Source of the DNA: Pauljensenia sp.
Lineage (GTDB): Bacteria; Actinomycetota; Actinomycetes; Actinomycetales; Actinomycetaceae
Direction of reading: 5' to 3'
Assembly (NCBI GenBank): GCA_029983625.1
Contig: JASBZF010000002.1
Span: 1-53,621, forward strand
DNA length: 53,621 bases
Shown: positions 34,995-42,651 of the stretch, piece after piece
Position numbering within the stretch: the first letter of the stretch is position 1
How the letters are laid out: every line of letters begins with the position of its first letter
Translations under genes and position numbers: made by a program
The notes under the pieces: generated by a model
Told to the model about the DNA's origin: nothing
Seen by the model: only the letters and a program-made list of their open reading frames with translations
Database searches by the model: none

Positions 34995-35951
34995 TCAGTC
35001 AGTGAGGGTATGAGTGCGAGCAAAGGAGTGATAGGTCCATCCTTCGCCGCCTCGGTGATGCATGAGAAACCCGATCCCCGTGAGGGCAAGAGCTGTCCCC
35101 AGGCCCGTGTAGAAGAAAGAGACGAACCAGGCGGGAATCAGACCCAGCGCACGCAGCCCAATACCTGCACCCATCATGACCGCCATGATGAGGTAGCCCT
35201 TCGCATCGAGGAAACGCAGCGGACTGACCATCTCTTCGGTGAGAGCTCGGATTCGTGCGCCGTTGTTTTTCACGATCCGTCCAAACATCATGTGAAAGGC
35301 AACGAATACCGCCAGACCTGCCAGGATGAGCACAGCGATGATGAGGAGTTGTTCGCCGACGAGTTCAAGGGATGCGCGAAGGCCAATATTGGCGACGTTC
35401 AGTCCCGCGACGATCCACACGACTCCGGCGATAATGAGGAGGTTTTCGCGGCGCATCACGAAAAGCGAGGAAGTTTCACGACGCCGACGGTCTGTCGCGT
35501 AGAGGCCAAGGGCGAGAACTGCAACGATAGCAACGGCGAGAAGAGTGACTCCCAGATCGGACAGGCGCAGTCCCGGCATACCGAGGAGCATCCCGATGAG
35601 GTAGGGGATGAGCCAGAAAAGCCAGACGACTCGCGAGAAGGTGTGGAAATTGGCGAGGCGACGTTGGTTCTTACGAATGAGGACAAGTGTGGCCCACACC
35701 GCATGGACTGTCATAAGGACGAGGGCGATCCCTCCGGTTGCTGCGTGGAGGACGGAACCGGCGGCACTATCGGCTGCGGCAATACGTCCCATGATTGAGG
35801 TGCCGATCAAGTCAAAAACAAGGCCTGCCCAGAAGAAGGCAAGGTGTCGCCCTTTCAGGATTCCGGCGCGCTGTTCACCGAAGACGCCGATCGTGTAGAA
35901 GAGGAGGGCTGCGGTGATGGCGGCAACGGCCGCTCCGAGCATAGATGTCAT
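34995..35951 (-). CDS. Membrane protein: HsmA-like domain fused to a second membrane domain
   Basis: 318 aa, about eight to nine membrane helices. Residues 1-130 match the HsmA family pattern (ALLFYTIGVFGEQRAGILKGRHLAFFWAGLVFDLIGTSIMGRI, ATGGIALVLMTVHAVWATLVLI, FHTFSRVVWLFWLIPYLIGMLLGM). Residues about 165-315 form a second domain (RRENLLIIAGVVWIVAGLNVANIGLR, KGYLIMAVMMGAGIGLRALGLIPAWFVSFFYTGLGTALALTGIGFL), a type I recall as a stand-alone hypothetical membrane protein. The start has GAAGGAAG upstream. It is co-transcribed with the TetR gene 42 bases before it and presumably controlled by it. Its function is unknown. Confidence 0.75.
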   Translation of the reverse strand: MTSMLGAAVAAITAALLFYTIGVFGEQRAGILKGRHLAFFWAGLVFDLIGTSIMGRIAAADSAAGSVLHAATGGIALVLMTVHAVWATLVLIRKNQRRLANFHTFSRVVWLFWLIPYLIGMLLGMPGLRLSDLGVTLLAVAIVAVLALGLYATDRRRRETSSLFVMRRENLLIIAGVVWIVAGLNVANIGLRASLELVGEQLLIIAVLILAGLAVFVAFHMMFGRIVKNNGARIRALTEEMVSPLRFLDAKGYLIMAVMMGAGIGLRALGLIPAWFVSFFYTGLGTALALTGIGFLMHHRGGEGWTYHSFARTHTLTD

Positions 35952-35993
35952 GATTGTCTTCCTTCAGGTATGAGAAAGGGAGTTGAGGAGGTT

Positions 35994-36566
35994 TTATTCA
36001 GGAAGAGTGCCGTACAGTGCGCGTTCCAGGAGGGCGAAGAAGGTGTCGAGATCTTCTTGGTCACTCAGTGCGGCGAGGAGTCGGTCTGTGACGAAGGAAG
36101 CGAGGGCTTCAGCTTCGAGTGGACCGACGAGGACGCCGGGGGCGATCTGAGTGTCGGCGCGCAGAATGTGGGTGAGTCCGTGACGTATGTGCCCGAATCG
36201 GGCACGTGCTACTTCTTGGCCGAATTCGCGTTCGTCGTGCGGGAGCATCTGGATTTCGCTCAGCCAGGTGGAGGCATATTCCCCCATGAGTTCATCCATC
36301 GTTTTTTTGAAACGGCGGATAAAGAGGACGAAGTTTTCTCCAGGTTCGGCGCGGCAGAAGTCTTCGACGATGGTCTTTGCAAAAAAGCGTTCGACGACGG
36401 CGCAGACAAGGTCTGTCTTTGTGGGGAAGTAGGTGTAGACCGAGCCGATAGAGATCGAACATGCTGCGGCGATTTTGCGGATTGAAAGGGCGGCAAGACC
36501 TTTTTCTTCCGCAAGGGTGTAGGCAGCATCGACAAGCTGCTCCTTGTGAATCATCTGCTTGGGCAT
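35994..36566 (-). CDS. TetR family regulator, likely autoregulatory repressor
   Basis: 190 aa from ATG 36566 (AGGAGG seven bases upstream). HTH about 5-55: KEQLVDAAYTLAEEKGLAALSIRKIAAACSISIGSVYTYFPTKTDLVCAVVERFF. The C-terminal half is a generic ligand/dimer domain. Just upstream lies a perfect 35-bp palindrome, the obvious operator. It leads the HsmA-fusion gene in an operon, a layout typical of an efflux or stress protein under local control. Confidence 0.9.
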   Translation of the reverse strand: MPKQMIHKEQLVDAAYTLAEEKGLAALSIRKIAAACSISIGSVYTYFPTKTDLVCAVVERFFAKTIVEDFCRAEPGENFVLFIRRFKKTMDELMGEYASTWLSEIQMLPHDEREFGQEVARARFGHIRHGLTHILRADTQIAPGVLVGPLEAEALASFVTDRLLAALSDQEDLDTFFALLERALYGTLPE

Positions 36567-36588
36567 GTCATTACCTCCTGCACAACAG

Positions 36589-36623
36589 ATACTGAACACT
36601 GTTCACTGAACAGTGTTCAGTAT
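36589..36623. promoter_or_regulatory. Perfect 35-bp palindromic operator upstream of TetR gene
   Basis: Arms of 17 bases (ATACTGAACACTGTTCA and its exact complement) around a single central C. Each arm contains a 13-bp palindrome of TGAACA-N-TGTTCA (36593-36605 and 36607-36619), so two dimers could bind 14 bp apart, as for tandem TetR-family sites. It ends 22 bases before the TetR ATG and would overlap the promoter. Confidence 0.88.
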
Positions 36624-36862
36624 TGCATAACTCCTCCCAGCTCATCAACTCCGAACACACAGACACCCCCGCCCGGCACGATCTCACACTCCACCTATTC
36701 GCATTGACTGAAGGACATGGGACTTATCCCTTATGGACACTGCAGGACGCGCAGCGGCAGCTCAACACACACTCACCCCATAAGCCCCTGAAAGTACGCA
36801 AAAATCAGCAGCCCACACCCCGTGATCCACACACAAAGGTCCTCATAGTGACACTGAGAGCA

Positions 36863-36886
36863 AGCCACAGCTGACAAGCTGTGGCT
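36863..36886 (-). terminator. Terminator of guaA
   Basis: AGCCACAGCT and AGCTGTGGCT form a perfect 10-bp stem with a 4-base loop, 22 bases past the guaA stop. No strong T-tract follows. The rest of the gap up to the TetR operator (about 240 bases) shows no gene. Confidence 0.65.
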
Positions 36887-36908
36887 CACATCATGAAACT
36901 ACGCGCGT

Positions 36909-38480
36909 TTATTCCCACTCGATTGTCGCCGGCGGCTTTGAAGTCACATCCAGAACGACCCTGTTCACCTCGGGCACCGTATTCGTAATTCGCGTTGAAA
37001 TACGAGCAAGCACCTCATAAGGCAGGCGCGTCCAATCAGCCGTCATCGCATCCTCAGAAGACACGGGACGTAAAACAATCGGATGCCCATAGGTACGCCC
37101 ATCACCTTGAACCCCGACGGAACGCACATCTGCAAGAAGCACCACCGGACACTGCCAAATCTGCGTATCCAAACCAGCGGCAGTCAATTCCTCACGGGCA
37201 ATCAGATCCGCAGCACGCAAAATATCGAGACGCTCTTTCGTCACCTCACCGACAATACGAATACCAAGGCCCGGACCTGGGAAAGGCTGACGCTGCACAA
37301 GATAGTCAGGAAGCCCCAGTTCACGTCCAACTGCACGCACTTCATCCTTAAACAGTGCGCGCAGCGGCTCGACCAGCTCAAAAGTCATATCCTCGGGCAA
37401 ACCACCGACATTGTGGTGACTCTTAATATTGGCCGCCCCTTCACCGCCACCAGACTCCACCACATCCGGGTAAAGGGTCCCCTGAACCAGGAACTTCACC
37501 TCTCCCCCAGAAGCTCCGATCTCATCAATAACGAGCTTTTGTGCTGCCTCGAAAGAACGAATGAACTCCCGACCGATGATCTTGCGCTTGGCCTCTGGAT
37601 CAGACACGCCCGCGAGCGCGCTGAGGAAACGCTCAGATTCATCGCAAGTCACCACGCGGATCCCCATGCCGCGCGCATAGTCTTCCTCAACTTGTTCGCG
37701 TTCACCCGCGCGTAAAAGACCGTGGTCAATGAAGAAACACGTGAGCTGGTCGCCAACAGCTTTATGGACAAGAGCGGCCGCAACGGAAGAATCAACACCA
37801 CCGGACAAAGCGCAGATGACTTGAGCGTCACCAACCTGGGCGCGGATCTGTGCCACCTGTTCCTCAACGATTGAACCCGCGTTCCACGTCGGCTTAATAC
37901 CTGCGCCCTCGTAAAGGAAGTTCTTCAACGCATTCTGCCCATACGCGCAGTGAGCCACCTCAGGATGCCACTGCAGACCGAAGAGACGACGCTCCCGGTT
38001 CTCGAAAGCTGCGACCGGGGTCTGAGCAGTGGAAGCTGTGATTTCAAATCCTTTGGGCGCAGCCTGGACGGCGTCGCCGTGACTCATCCACACGGCTTGT
38101 TCGACGGGCGTCCCCGCAAAAAGACACGATTGTTCGCTGATCGCAGCATCGGTGTGCCCGTATTCGCGAGTGCCGGTCCGTCCGACCGTCCCGCCGAGCG
38201 CCTGTGCCATCGTCTGAAAGCCGTAGCAGATACCAAGGATCGGGATTCCCGCTTCAAAGATCGCCGGATCGATGCAGGGTGCTCCGTCCTCGTACACCGA
38301 GGAGGGGCCGCCGGAGAGGATGATTGCCGCCGGTTGCTTCGCAAGCATGTCGGCAATGGGCATCGTGTGCGGCACGATTTCGGAATAGACAGACGCTTCG
38401 CGCACGCGACGTGCGATCAGCTGAGCATACTGGGCGCCGAAATCGACAACGAGGACGGGACGACAATCAATCGTATTCAC
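36909..38480 (-). CDS. guaA: GMP synthase (glutamine-hydrolysing)
   Basis: 523 aa from GTG 38480. Converts XMP to GMP. The N-terminal class I glutaminase has VDFGAQYAQLIARRVRE, ILSGGPSSVYE, catalytic ILGICYGFQTMAQALGG (Cys) and LFGLQWHPEVAH (His, Glu). The ATP pyrophosphatase domain has CALSGGVDSSVAAALVH (PP-loop). The dimerisation domain ends RVVLDVTSKPPATIEWE, the universal GuaA C-terminus. It stands alone here, between an accessory block and purH. Confidence 0.97.
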   Translation of the reverse strand: MNTIDCRPVLVVDFGAQYAQLIARRVREASVYSEIVPHTMPIADMLAKQPAAIILSGGPSSVYEDGAPCIDPAIFEAGIPILGICYGFQTMAQALGGTVGRTGTREYGHTDAAISEQSCLFAGTPVEQAVWMSHGDAVQAAPKGFEITASTAQTPVAAFENRERRLFGLQWHPEVAHCAYGQNALKNFLYEGAGIKPTWNAGSIVEEQVAQIRAQVGDAQVICALSGGVDSSVAAALVHKAVGDQLTCFFIDHGLLRAGEREQVEEDYARGMGIRVVTCDESERFLSALAGVSDPEAKRKIIGREFIRSFEAAQKLVIDEIGASGGEVKFLVQGTLYPDVVESGGGEGAANIKSHHNVGGLPEDMTFELVEPLRALFKDEVRAVGRELGLPDYLVQRQPFPGPGLGIRIVGEVTKERLDILRAADLIAREELTAAGLDTQIWQCPVVLLADVRSVGVQGDGRTYGHPIVLRPVSSEDAMTADWTRLPYEVLARISTRITNTVPEVNRVVLDVTSKPPATIEWE

Positions 38481-38492
38481 GCCTTCATCGTA
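38481..38492 (-). promoter_or_regulatory. Leaderless promoter -10 box of guaA
   Basis: On the minus strand: TACGAT, six bases (GAAGGC), GTG 38480. The GAAGG is only one base from the start, too close for a ribosome-binding site. Confidence 0.55.
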
Positions 38493-38682
38493 CTCGCGCG
38501 CAATGCGATCAGGTATCAGCTCCCCCTTTCAGCACTTCACCTCAAAGTACCCAAGAGGGCCTGCGCTGAAGCACATCAGCCGTCTTGGACACTTTCAGGG
38601 AAGGTCATGTCCGAGGGCGAAAAGAGGGCGACCGTATTGTTTTCTTCCTTCTTTTGCCCGCGGGTGCAACCAATTGGCGTAC

Positions 38683-40602
38683 TCAGTGAGCAAAGTGGCG
38701 TGTCTGAGTGAAATACATCGTGATACCTGCGCTACGCGCTGCTGCGATAGATTCCTCATCCCGGATTGAGCCGCCAGGTTGGACGACGGCTTTCACGCCT
38801 GCGTCAATGAGTACCTGGAGGCCGTCCGCAAAGGGGAAGAACGCATCTGAGGCAGCCACCGATCCTTCTGATCGACGTTCTGGGAGAGCCTCGCAGATGT
38901 CTTCAGCACGCGCTCCTCCTGCTGAAGTAATGTCCTCGCTCGCAGCGTGAACGGCATCGTTCTTCGTATGTTCTTTCTTCGCTGCATCCCCGGTCGCGCG
39001 CCCACCGAGCGTATTGGCGCGCTGCACGGCAAGTGCGCATGAATCCACGCGGTTCACTTGTCCCATTCCCACACCGACGGAAGCTCCATCCTTCACAAGG
39101 AGAACCGCGTTCGATCGGACCGCGCGGACGGTCCGCCACGCGAACTCAAGGTCGGAAAGTGTCTGAGCATCGGCGGGTTCACCGCAGACGAGGGTCCAGT
39201 GATTCGGATCATCGCCAAAAGCGTCGATGTTGTCACGGTCTTGAACGAGGAGCCCGCCGGAAATATGTTTCAACTCAATTTGAGGGCCCTGCAGGGGAAG
39301 AACTTCAAGGACTCTGAGGTTCTTCTTTGCCGAAAGAACATCAAGCGCTCCTTCTTCGTAGGCTGGGGCAAGAACAACCTCGGTGAAAATCGGGGCGATT
39401 TGCTGCGCAAGCTCCACACTGACAGGTCGGTTCGTCGCAATCACACCCCCGAAGGCGGAAACCGGATCGCAAGCGTGGGCTTTGCGGTGGGCTTCGGCGA
39501 TGGTGTCGGCAACGGCAATGCCGCAAGGATTCGCGTGTTTAATGATCGCAACGCAGGGGCGTTCGTGGTCGTAAGCTGCGCGGATCGCCGCATCTGCGTC
39601 GGTGTAGTTGTTGTAGCTCATCGCTTTACCGTGAAGCTGACGAGCGTTCGCAATACCGGGAAGAAGAGTATCCTCGTTCCTCCCCTCCCCCTCTTCAAGG
39701 AACTCGCCTTCTGCCGTACAGAAGCCTTCTGCGCCAAAGAGACGATACACAGCCGCATTTTGATGCGGGTTTTCCCCGTAACGAAGCGAGTCAACGCGCT
39801 CAAAAGATTCAGCGATCACAAACGGGAATATGGGTTCAGCTAAAGCATCGCCTTCGTCTTCAGATGCGAAGCATTCGCCCTCGATCCCTGCAGTCATCAA
39901 GGAGGCAAAGAAAGCGGCATCGGCGGCTTCTATGCGTTCTTCGCACGCAAGATCAAGCTTTTCAATCAGTTCAGCACAGTTCAGTTCTTCAGCAAACCAA
40001 CCCGAGATTGCAAGATCGTACAGTGCCGTATGAACAAATGCTTCGGCGGCCAGTTGACGGCGCTCTTCAAGAGTGAAGCCCTGCCCGGATTGAGCGGCGG
40101 CGATCACCTTTTCGTAGCGCTCTGGTGAGGTCACCACGGCGACCGAGGGATGATTTTTTGCTGCGGCGCGCAGCATCGAAGGGCCACCAATGTCGATCTG
40201 TTCTACGCAGTCATCAAAGGACGCTCCCGAAGCCACGGTCTGCGCGAAGGGATACAAGTTGCAGATCACGAGGTCGAAAGCGGCAACACCGAGTTCGGCG
40301 AGCTGTTCGCGATGCGTGTTTTTACGCTGGTCAGCGAGAATACCCGCGTGAATATGCGGATGAAGAGTTTTCACTCGCCCTTCAAGACACTCGGGGAAAC
40401 CGGTGATGCTGTCCACGGGAGTGACCGGGATTCCAGCCTGAGCAATACACGCAGCCGTTGAGCCGGTCGATACGATCTCCACTCCCGCATTCGTGAGCGC
40501 TTGAGCTAAAGGTAACAGATTGGTTTTGTCATAGACAGAAATCAAGGCCCGCGTGAGGGGACGTCGCTGAGGGGACTCGCAAGTGTCCAGGCATGAGGAC
40601 AT
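38683..40602 (-). CDS. purH: Bifunctional AICAR transformylase / IMP cyclohydrolase
   Basis: 639 aa from ATG 40602 (GGAGG five bases upstream; ATG 40629 lies against the riboswitch and lacks such a site). Last two steps to IMP. IMP-cyclohydrolase domain: ALISVYDKTNLL, GFPECLEGRVKTLHPHIHAGILA, IDIGGPSMLRAAAKNH. Transformylase domain: LRYGENPHQNAAVY, AIIKHANPCGIA (catalytic Lys-His), DPVSAFGGVIA, VAASDAFFPFADGLQ. It is about 110 residues longer than usual. The clearest insert is a charged stretch of about 45 residues (about 535-580, rich in K/E/A) just before SVAASDAFFPF. No purN precedes it. Confidence 0.96.
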   Translation of the reverse strand: MSSCLDTCESPQRRPLTRALISVYDKTNLLPLAQALTNAGVEIVSTGSTAACIAQAGIPVTPVDSITGFPECLEGRVKTLHPHIHAGILADQRKNTHREQLAELGVAAFDLVICNLYPFAQTVASGASFDDCVEQIDIGGPSMLRAAAKNHPSVAVVTSPERYEKVIAAAQSGQGFTLEERRQLAAEAFVHTALYDLAISGWFAEELNCAELIEKLDLACEERIEAADAAFFASLMTAGIEGECFASEDEGDALAEPIFPFVIAESFERVDSLRYGENPHQNAAVYRLFGAEGFCTAEGEFLEEGEGRNEDTLLPGIANARQLHGKAMSYNNYTDADAAIRAAYDHERPCVAIIKHANPCGIAVADTIAEAHRKAHACDPVSAFGGVIATNRPVSVELAQQIAPIFTEVVLAPAYEEGALDVLSAKKNLRVLEVLPLQGPQIELKHISGGLLVQDRDNIDAFGDDPNHWTLVCGEPADAQTLSDLEFAWRTVRAVRSNAVLLVKDGASVGVGMGQVNRVDSCALAVQRANTLGGRATGDAAKKEHTKNDAVHAASEDITSAGGARAEDICEALPERRSEGSVAASDAFFPFADGLQVLIDAGVKAVVQPGGSIRDEESIAAARSAGITMYFTQTRHFAH

Positions 40603-40635
40603 GTTTTCCTCCGGTGTCGGTGTGGTCATGTCCCG

Positions 40636-40713
40636 GCGCCCAGGCGGGCGACGCCTCATGGGATCGTGTAGTCGCTCCCCGGTGGTGGCCCCACCCTCGC
40701 CAGTTGCGACTCC
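40636..40713 (-). promoter_or_regulatory. ZTP (pfl) riboswitch upstream of purH
   Basis: Read on the minus strand. P1 AGTCGC (40711-40706) pairs with GCGACT (40675-40670). P1 is followed by the conserved AACTGGCGA, P2 GGTGG/CCACC, and GGGGAGCG. At the 3' end the hallmark CCGCCTGGGC (40647-40638) forms P3 and the pseudoknot. All main conserved blocks of the pfl motif are present. It senses ZTP/ZMP, which accumulate when 10-formyl-THF is short, and typically switches on purH. The aptamer ends 33 bases before the start codon. Confidence 0.95.
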
Positions 40714-40718
40714 CCCTG

Positions 40719-40724
40719 ATCGTA
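40719..40724 (-). promoter_or_regulatory. -10 box of the purH leader
   Basis: TACGAT on the minus strand, about seven bases before the first base of the ZTP aptamer, so the transcript would start at P1. No good -35 is seen. Confidence 0.5.
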
Positions 40725-40864
40725 GCGCTCTTTTCAGCAAAGAGACACCTATTCGTACTTCCCTCAACAGCCCCGGAAAACCCTGTGAGCAAAGCTTCAG
40801 TGCCGCAAGAACAAAACGCAGACTGCACACGAGGTCGCGCGCATCCGCAGCTCAGATTTTCCCT

Positions 40865-42325
40865 TCAGTTCTTCTCCTGAGCGGATTCCTCATCGTCCTC
40901 GTCAAATGTGTCGTGCTTTTCTTCACTGCCCGCAGGCGCATCACATACTTTTTCAGGAGCTGTTTTTTCTTCACCTAAGACATTCTCATGCGCCATTTTT
41001 TCAGCATCGGCACTTCCGCCCTCGGCACCACTGCACTCCTCATCGCCGAGGGCGCAACTCTGCGCGGAAACAGAAGAAAGATCGTGTTCTGTCTTCCCAG
41101 GTTTCAGACGGGAAATCCGCCACTGTTGGCGCCAGAAATCAAGGAAGCGCGAATGCACGCACACTTCGGCAAGGAAGAAGACCACAGGGATCTCGAAAAG
41201 GAGGGCGAAAAAGACCGGGACAATATCCGGCCCAAGTGTGCTCATGCGCGCAAGCCCCAGGTGCAAGACCGATGTGGGAAGCCACAGGAGGATAAGCGCA
41301 GCAAAAAAGAGAAGAGCCACTGCCCCGGTACGCAGCTGATCGACGAGTTTTTCGCGCATTCGTATCCGCCCGAAAAGTACGCCGAGCAGTGCAGCACACA
41401 CGATCGGAACGAGGACGATCAGTATTCCCGGAGTCGAATTCGGCACAGCGCCAAGAACCGGAATCCCAGGAATAGGCTCTGTGGATGTCAGTGTCGGCGA
41501 GTGAAGGGCATCCACTCCGATCCACACTCCCGGCCCGGCAAGCCACGCCAGTGTCCACGCGATCCACGTCGGGGTGTATAGCGCTTGAACGGTGACGATC
41601 AGAGCATCCGCTGAGGCAGAATCCGTGAGGAGAAGAGCATGGAGTGCTTTCATTGCGTCAACATGGACCAGCAGCGTCAACACAAGAGCCACGCTCGACA
41701 CTAAGACAGCCATACAGATGAGGGCGGCTCCTTGACGCAGACCTTCTTCTAGCCACTTGCGCCCTCTGCTCAGTATTTTCCATCCTCCTTTTGCGTCCAG
41801 GTAGGCCCATGCTGAGGCGATGAAGGGCAGGCTGAGAGCGCCCGCAGATGCTTGCCACCAGTGGGTGTAAGCCCCTCCTGCGACGATGAGGAAGCTCAGC
41901 GTCGCAAAAGCGGGGACCGCAAACCAAAGCGCAGAAGCTGGGAAGCCGCGTCCAGAGCGCAGGAGGAGACGTAAGAGAACAATGATGATGAGGAGGAAAA
42001 GTGTCGGCACCGCACGGTAACTGACTCCACCGATATGAAGTGGTGCGCCAAACGCAAAGCCCAAGAGGTCAGAACCCAGGCGGAAAGCTGACTCCCACTG
42101 CACTTTCCCCATCCACGGATTTGAAGCGACGGTCGCGTATGCGCCGACCGCCGCACAGGCAAGCAAAGCCCAGGCGATAAATACTGCTTCTACGGCTGCT
42201 AGGACCGCACGCGCCCAACCGTCAGGCATCGCCAGGCGAATCGTTCGACGCGGAACGACATATGTGGTTGTCTGCGCAGGAGCAGTCGGTCTGGGTTGTG
42301 GACTGGGTGTAGGGCTTTCATTCAT
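40865..42325 (-). CDS. DUF6350 multi-spanning membrane protein
   Basis: 486 aa from ATG 42325. About ten hydrophobic helices between residues 45 and 395, starting with a Pro/Thr-rich cytoplasmic N-terminus. Actinobacteria carry such a protein between sucCD and purNH (Rv0955 in M. tuberculosis), which fits the position here. A highly acidic, low-complexity tail follows (about 400-486, ending HDTFDEDDEESAQEKN). The function is unknown. The tail-coding DNA carries a convergent pair of CGCCCTCG octamers (41017 and 41047). Confidence 0.8.
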   Translation of the reverse strand: MNESPTPSPQPRPTAPAQTTTYVVPRRTIRLAMPDGWARAVLAAVEAVFIAWALLACAAVGAYATVASNPWMGKVQWESAFRLGSDLLGFAFGAPLHIGGVSYRAVPTLFLLIIIVLLRLLLRSGRGFPASALWFAVPAFATLSFLIVAGGAYTHWWQASAGALSLPFIASAWAYLDAKGGWKILSRGRKWLEEGLRQGAALICMAVLVSSVALVLTLLVHVDAMKALHALLLTDSASADALIVTVQALYTPTWIAWTLAWLAGPGVWIGVDALHSPTLTSTEPIPGIPVLGAVPNSTPGILIVLVPIVCAALLGVLFGRIRMREKLVDQLRTGAVALLFFAALILLWLPTSVLHLGLARMSTLGPDIVPVFFALLFEIPVVFFLAEVCVHSRFLDFWRQQWRISRLKPGKTEHDLSSVSAQSCALGDEECSGAEGGSADAEKMAHENVLGEEKTAPEKVCDAPAGSEEKHDTFDEDDEESAQEKN

Positions 42326-42651
42326 GTCGCTTCCATCCTCACGCACGAAAGGCCGCTCCCGCTTTTGCAGCGCCGAGAATTGACGGATTGAGCTTCATGA
42401 ACAGCTCGTCCACTCGCTCCACGTTCCTTCCAGATGAGCACACTTTTCTTTGACCAGAGCACGCCCCACAGCACACCTGAAGTCAGACCTCAGCAACACC
42501 GGACAAGCGAAAATCCACGACGACTGACGCTGCCCCCCTTTTCGCGTATCCGGGCAAAACTTCCCTCTCACGTTTCACACTGAGCAAAAATCCGACAGGA
42601 TCTGCGGCTTCAGAGCAGCTACATGAGATTCAAGACGCTACGGAATACAGG
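42326..42651. other. Intergenic region, sucCD end to DUF6350 start
   Basis: 326 bases without a convincing gene. It contains the DUF6350 ribosome-binding region (GGATGGAAG). No strong terminator, promoter or repeat is recognisable. Confidence 0.5.

Noticed and set aside
34659..35798. 379-codon plus-strand frame
   Set aside because: It lies antisense to the HsmA-fusion gene and its translation is Asp/His/Glu-rich in the way typical of antisense of membrane-protein genes; no family features.
35844..36485. 213-codon plus-strand frame
   Set aside because: Antisense to the TetR gene and the start of the HsmA-fusion gene; no ribosome-binding site and no protein-family pattern.
36909..37715. Plus-strand frame of 210 codons at 37083-37715
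   Set aside because: Antisense of guaA, which is complete and unmistakable.
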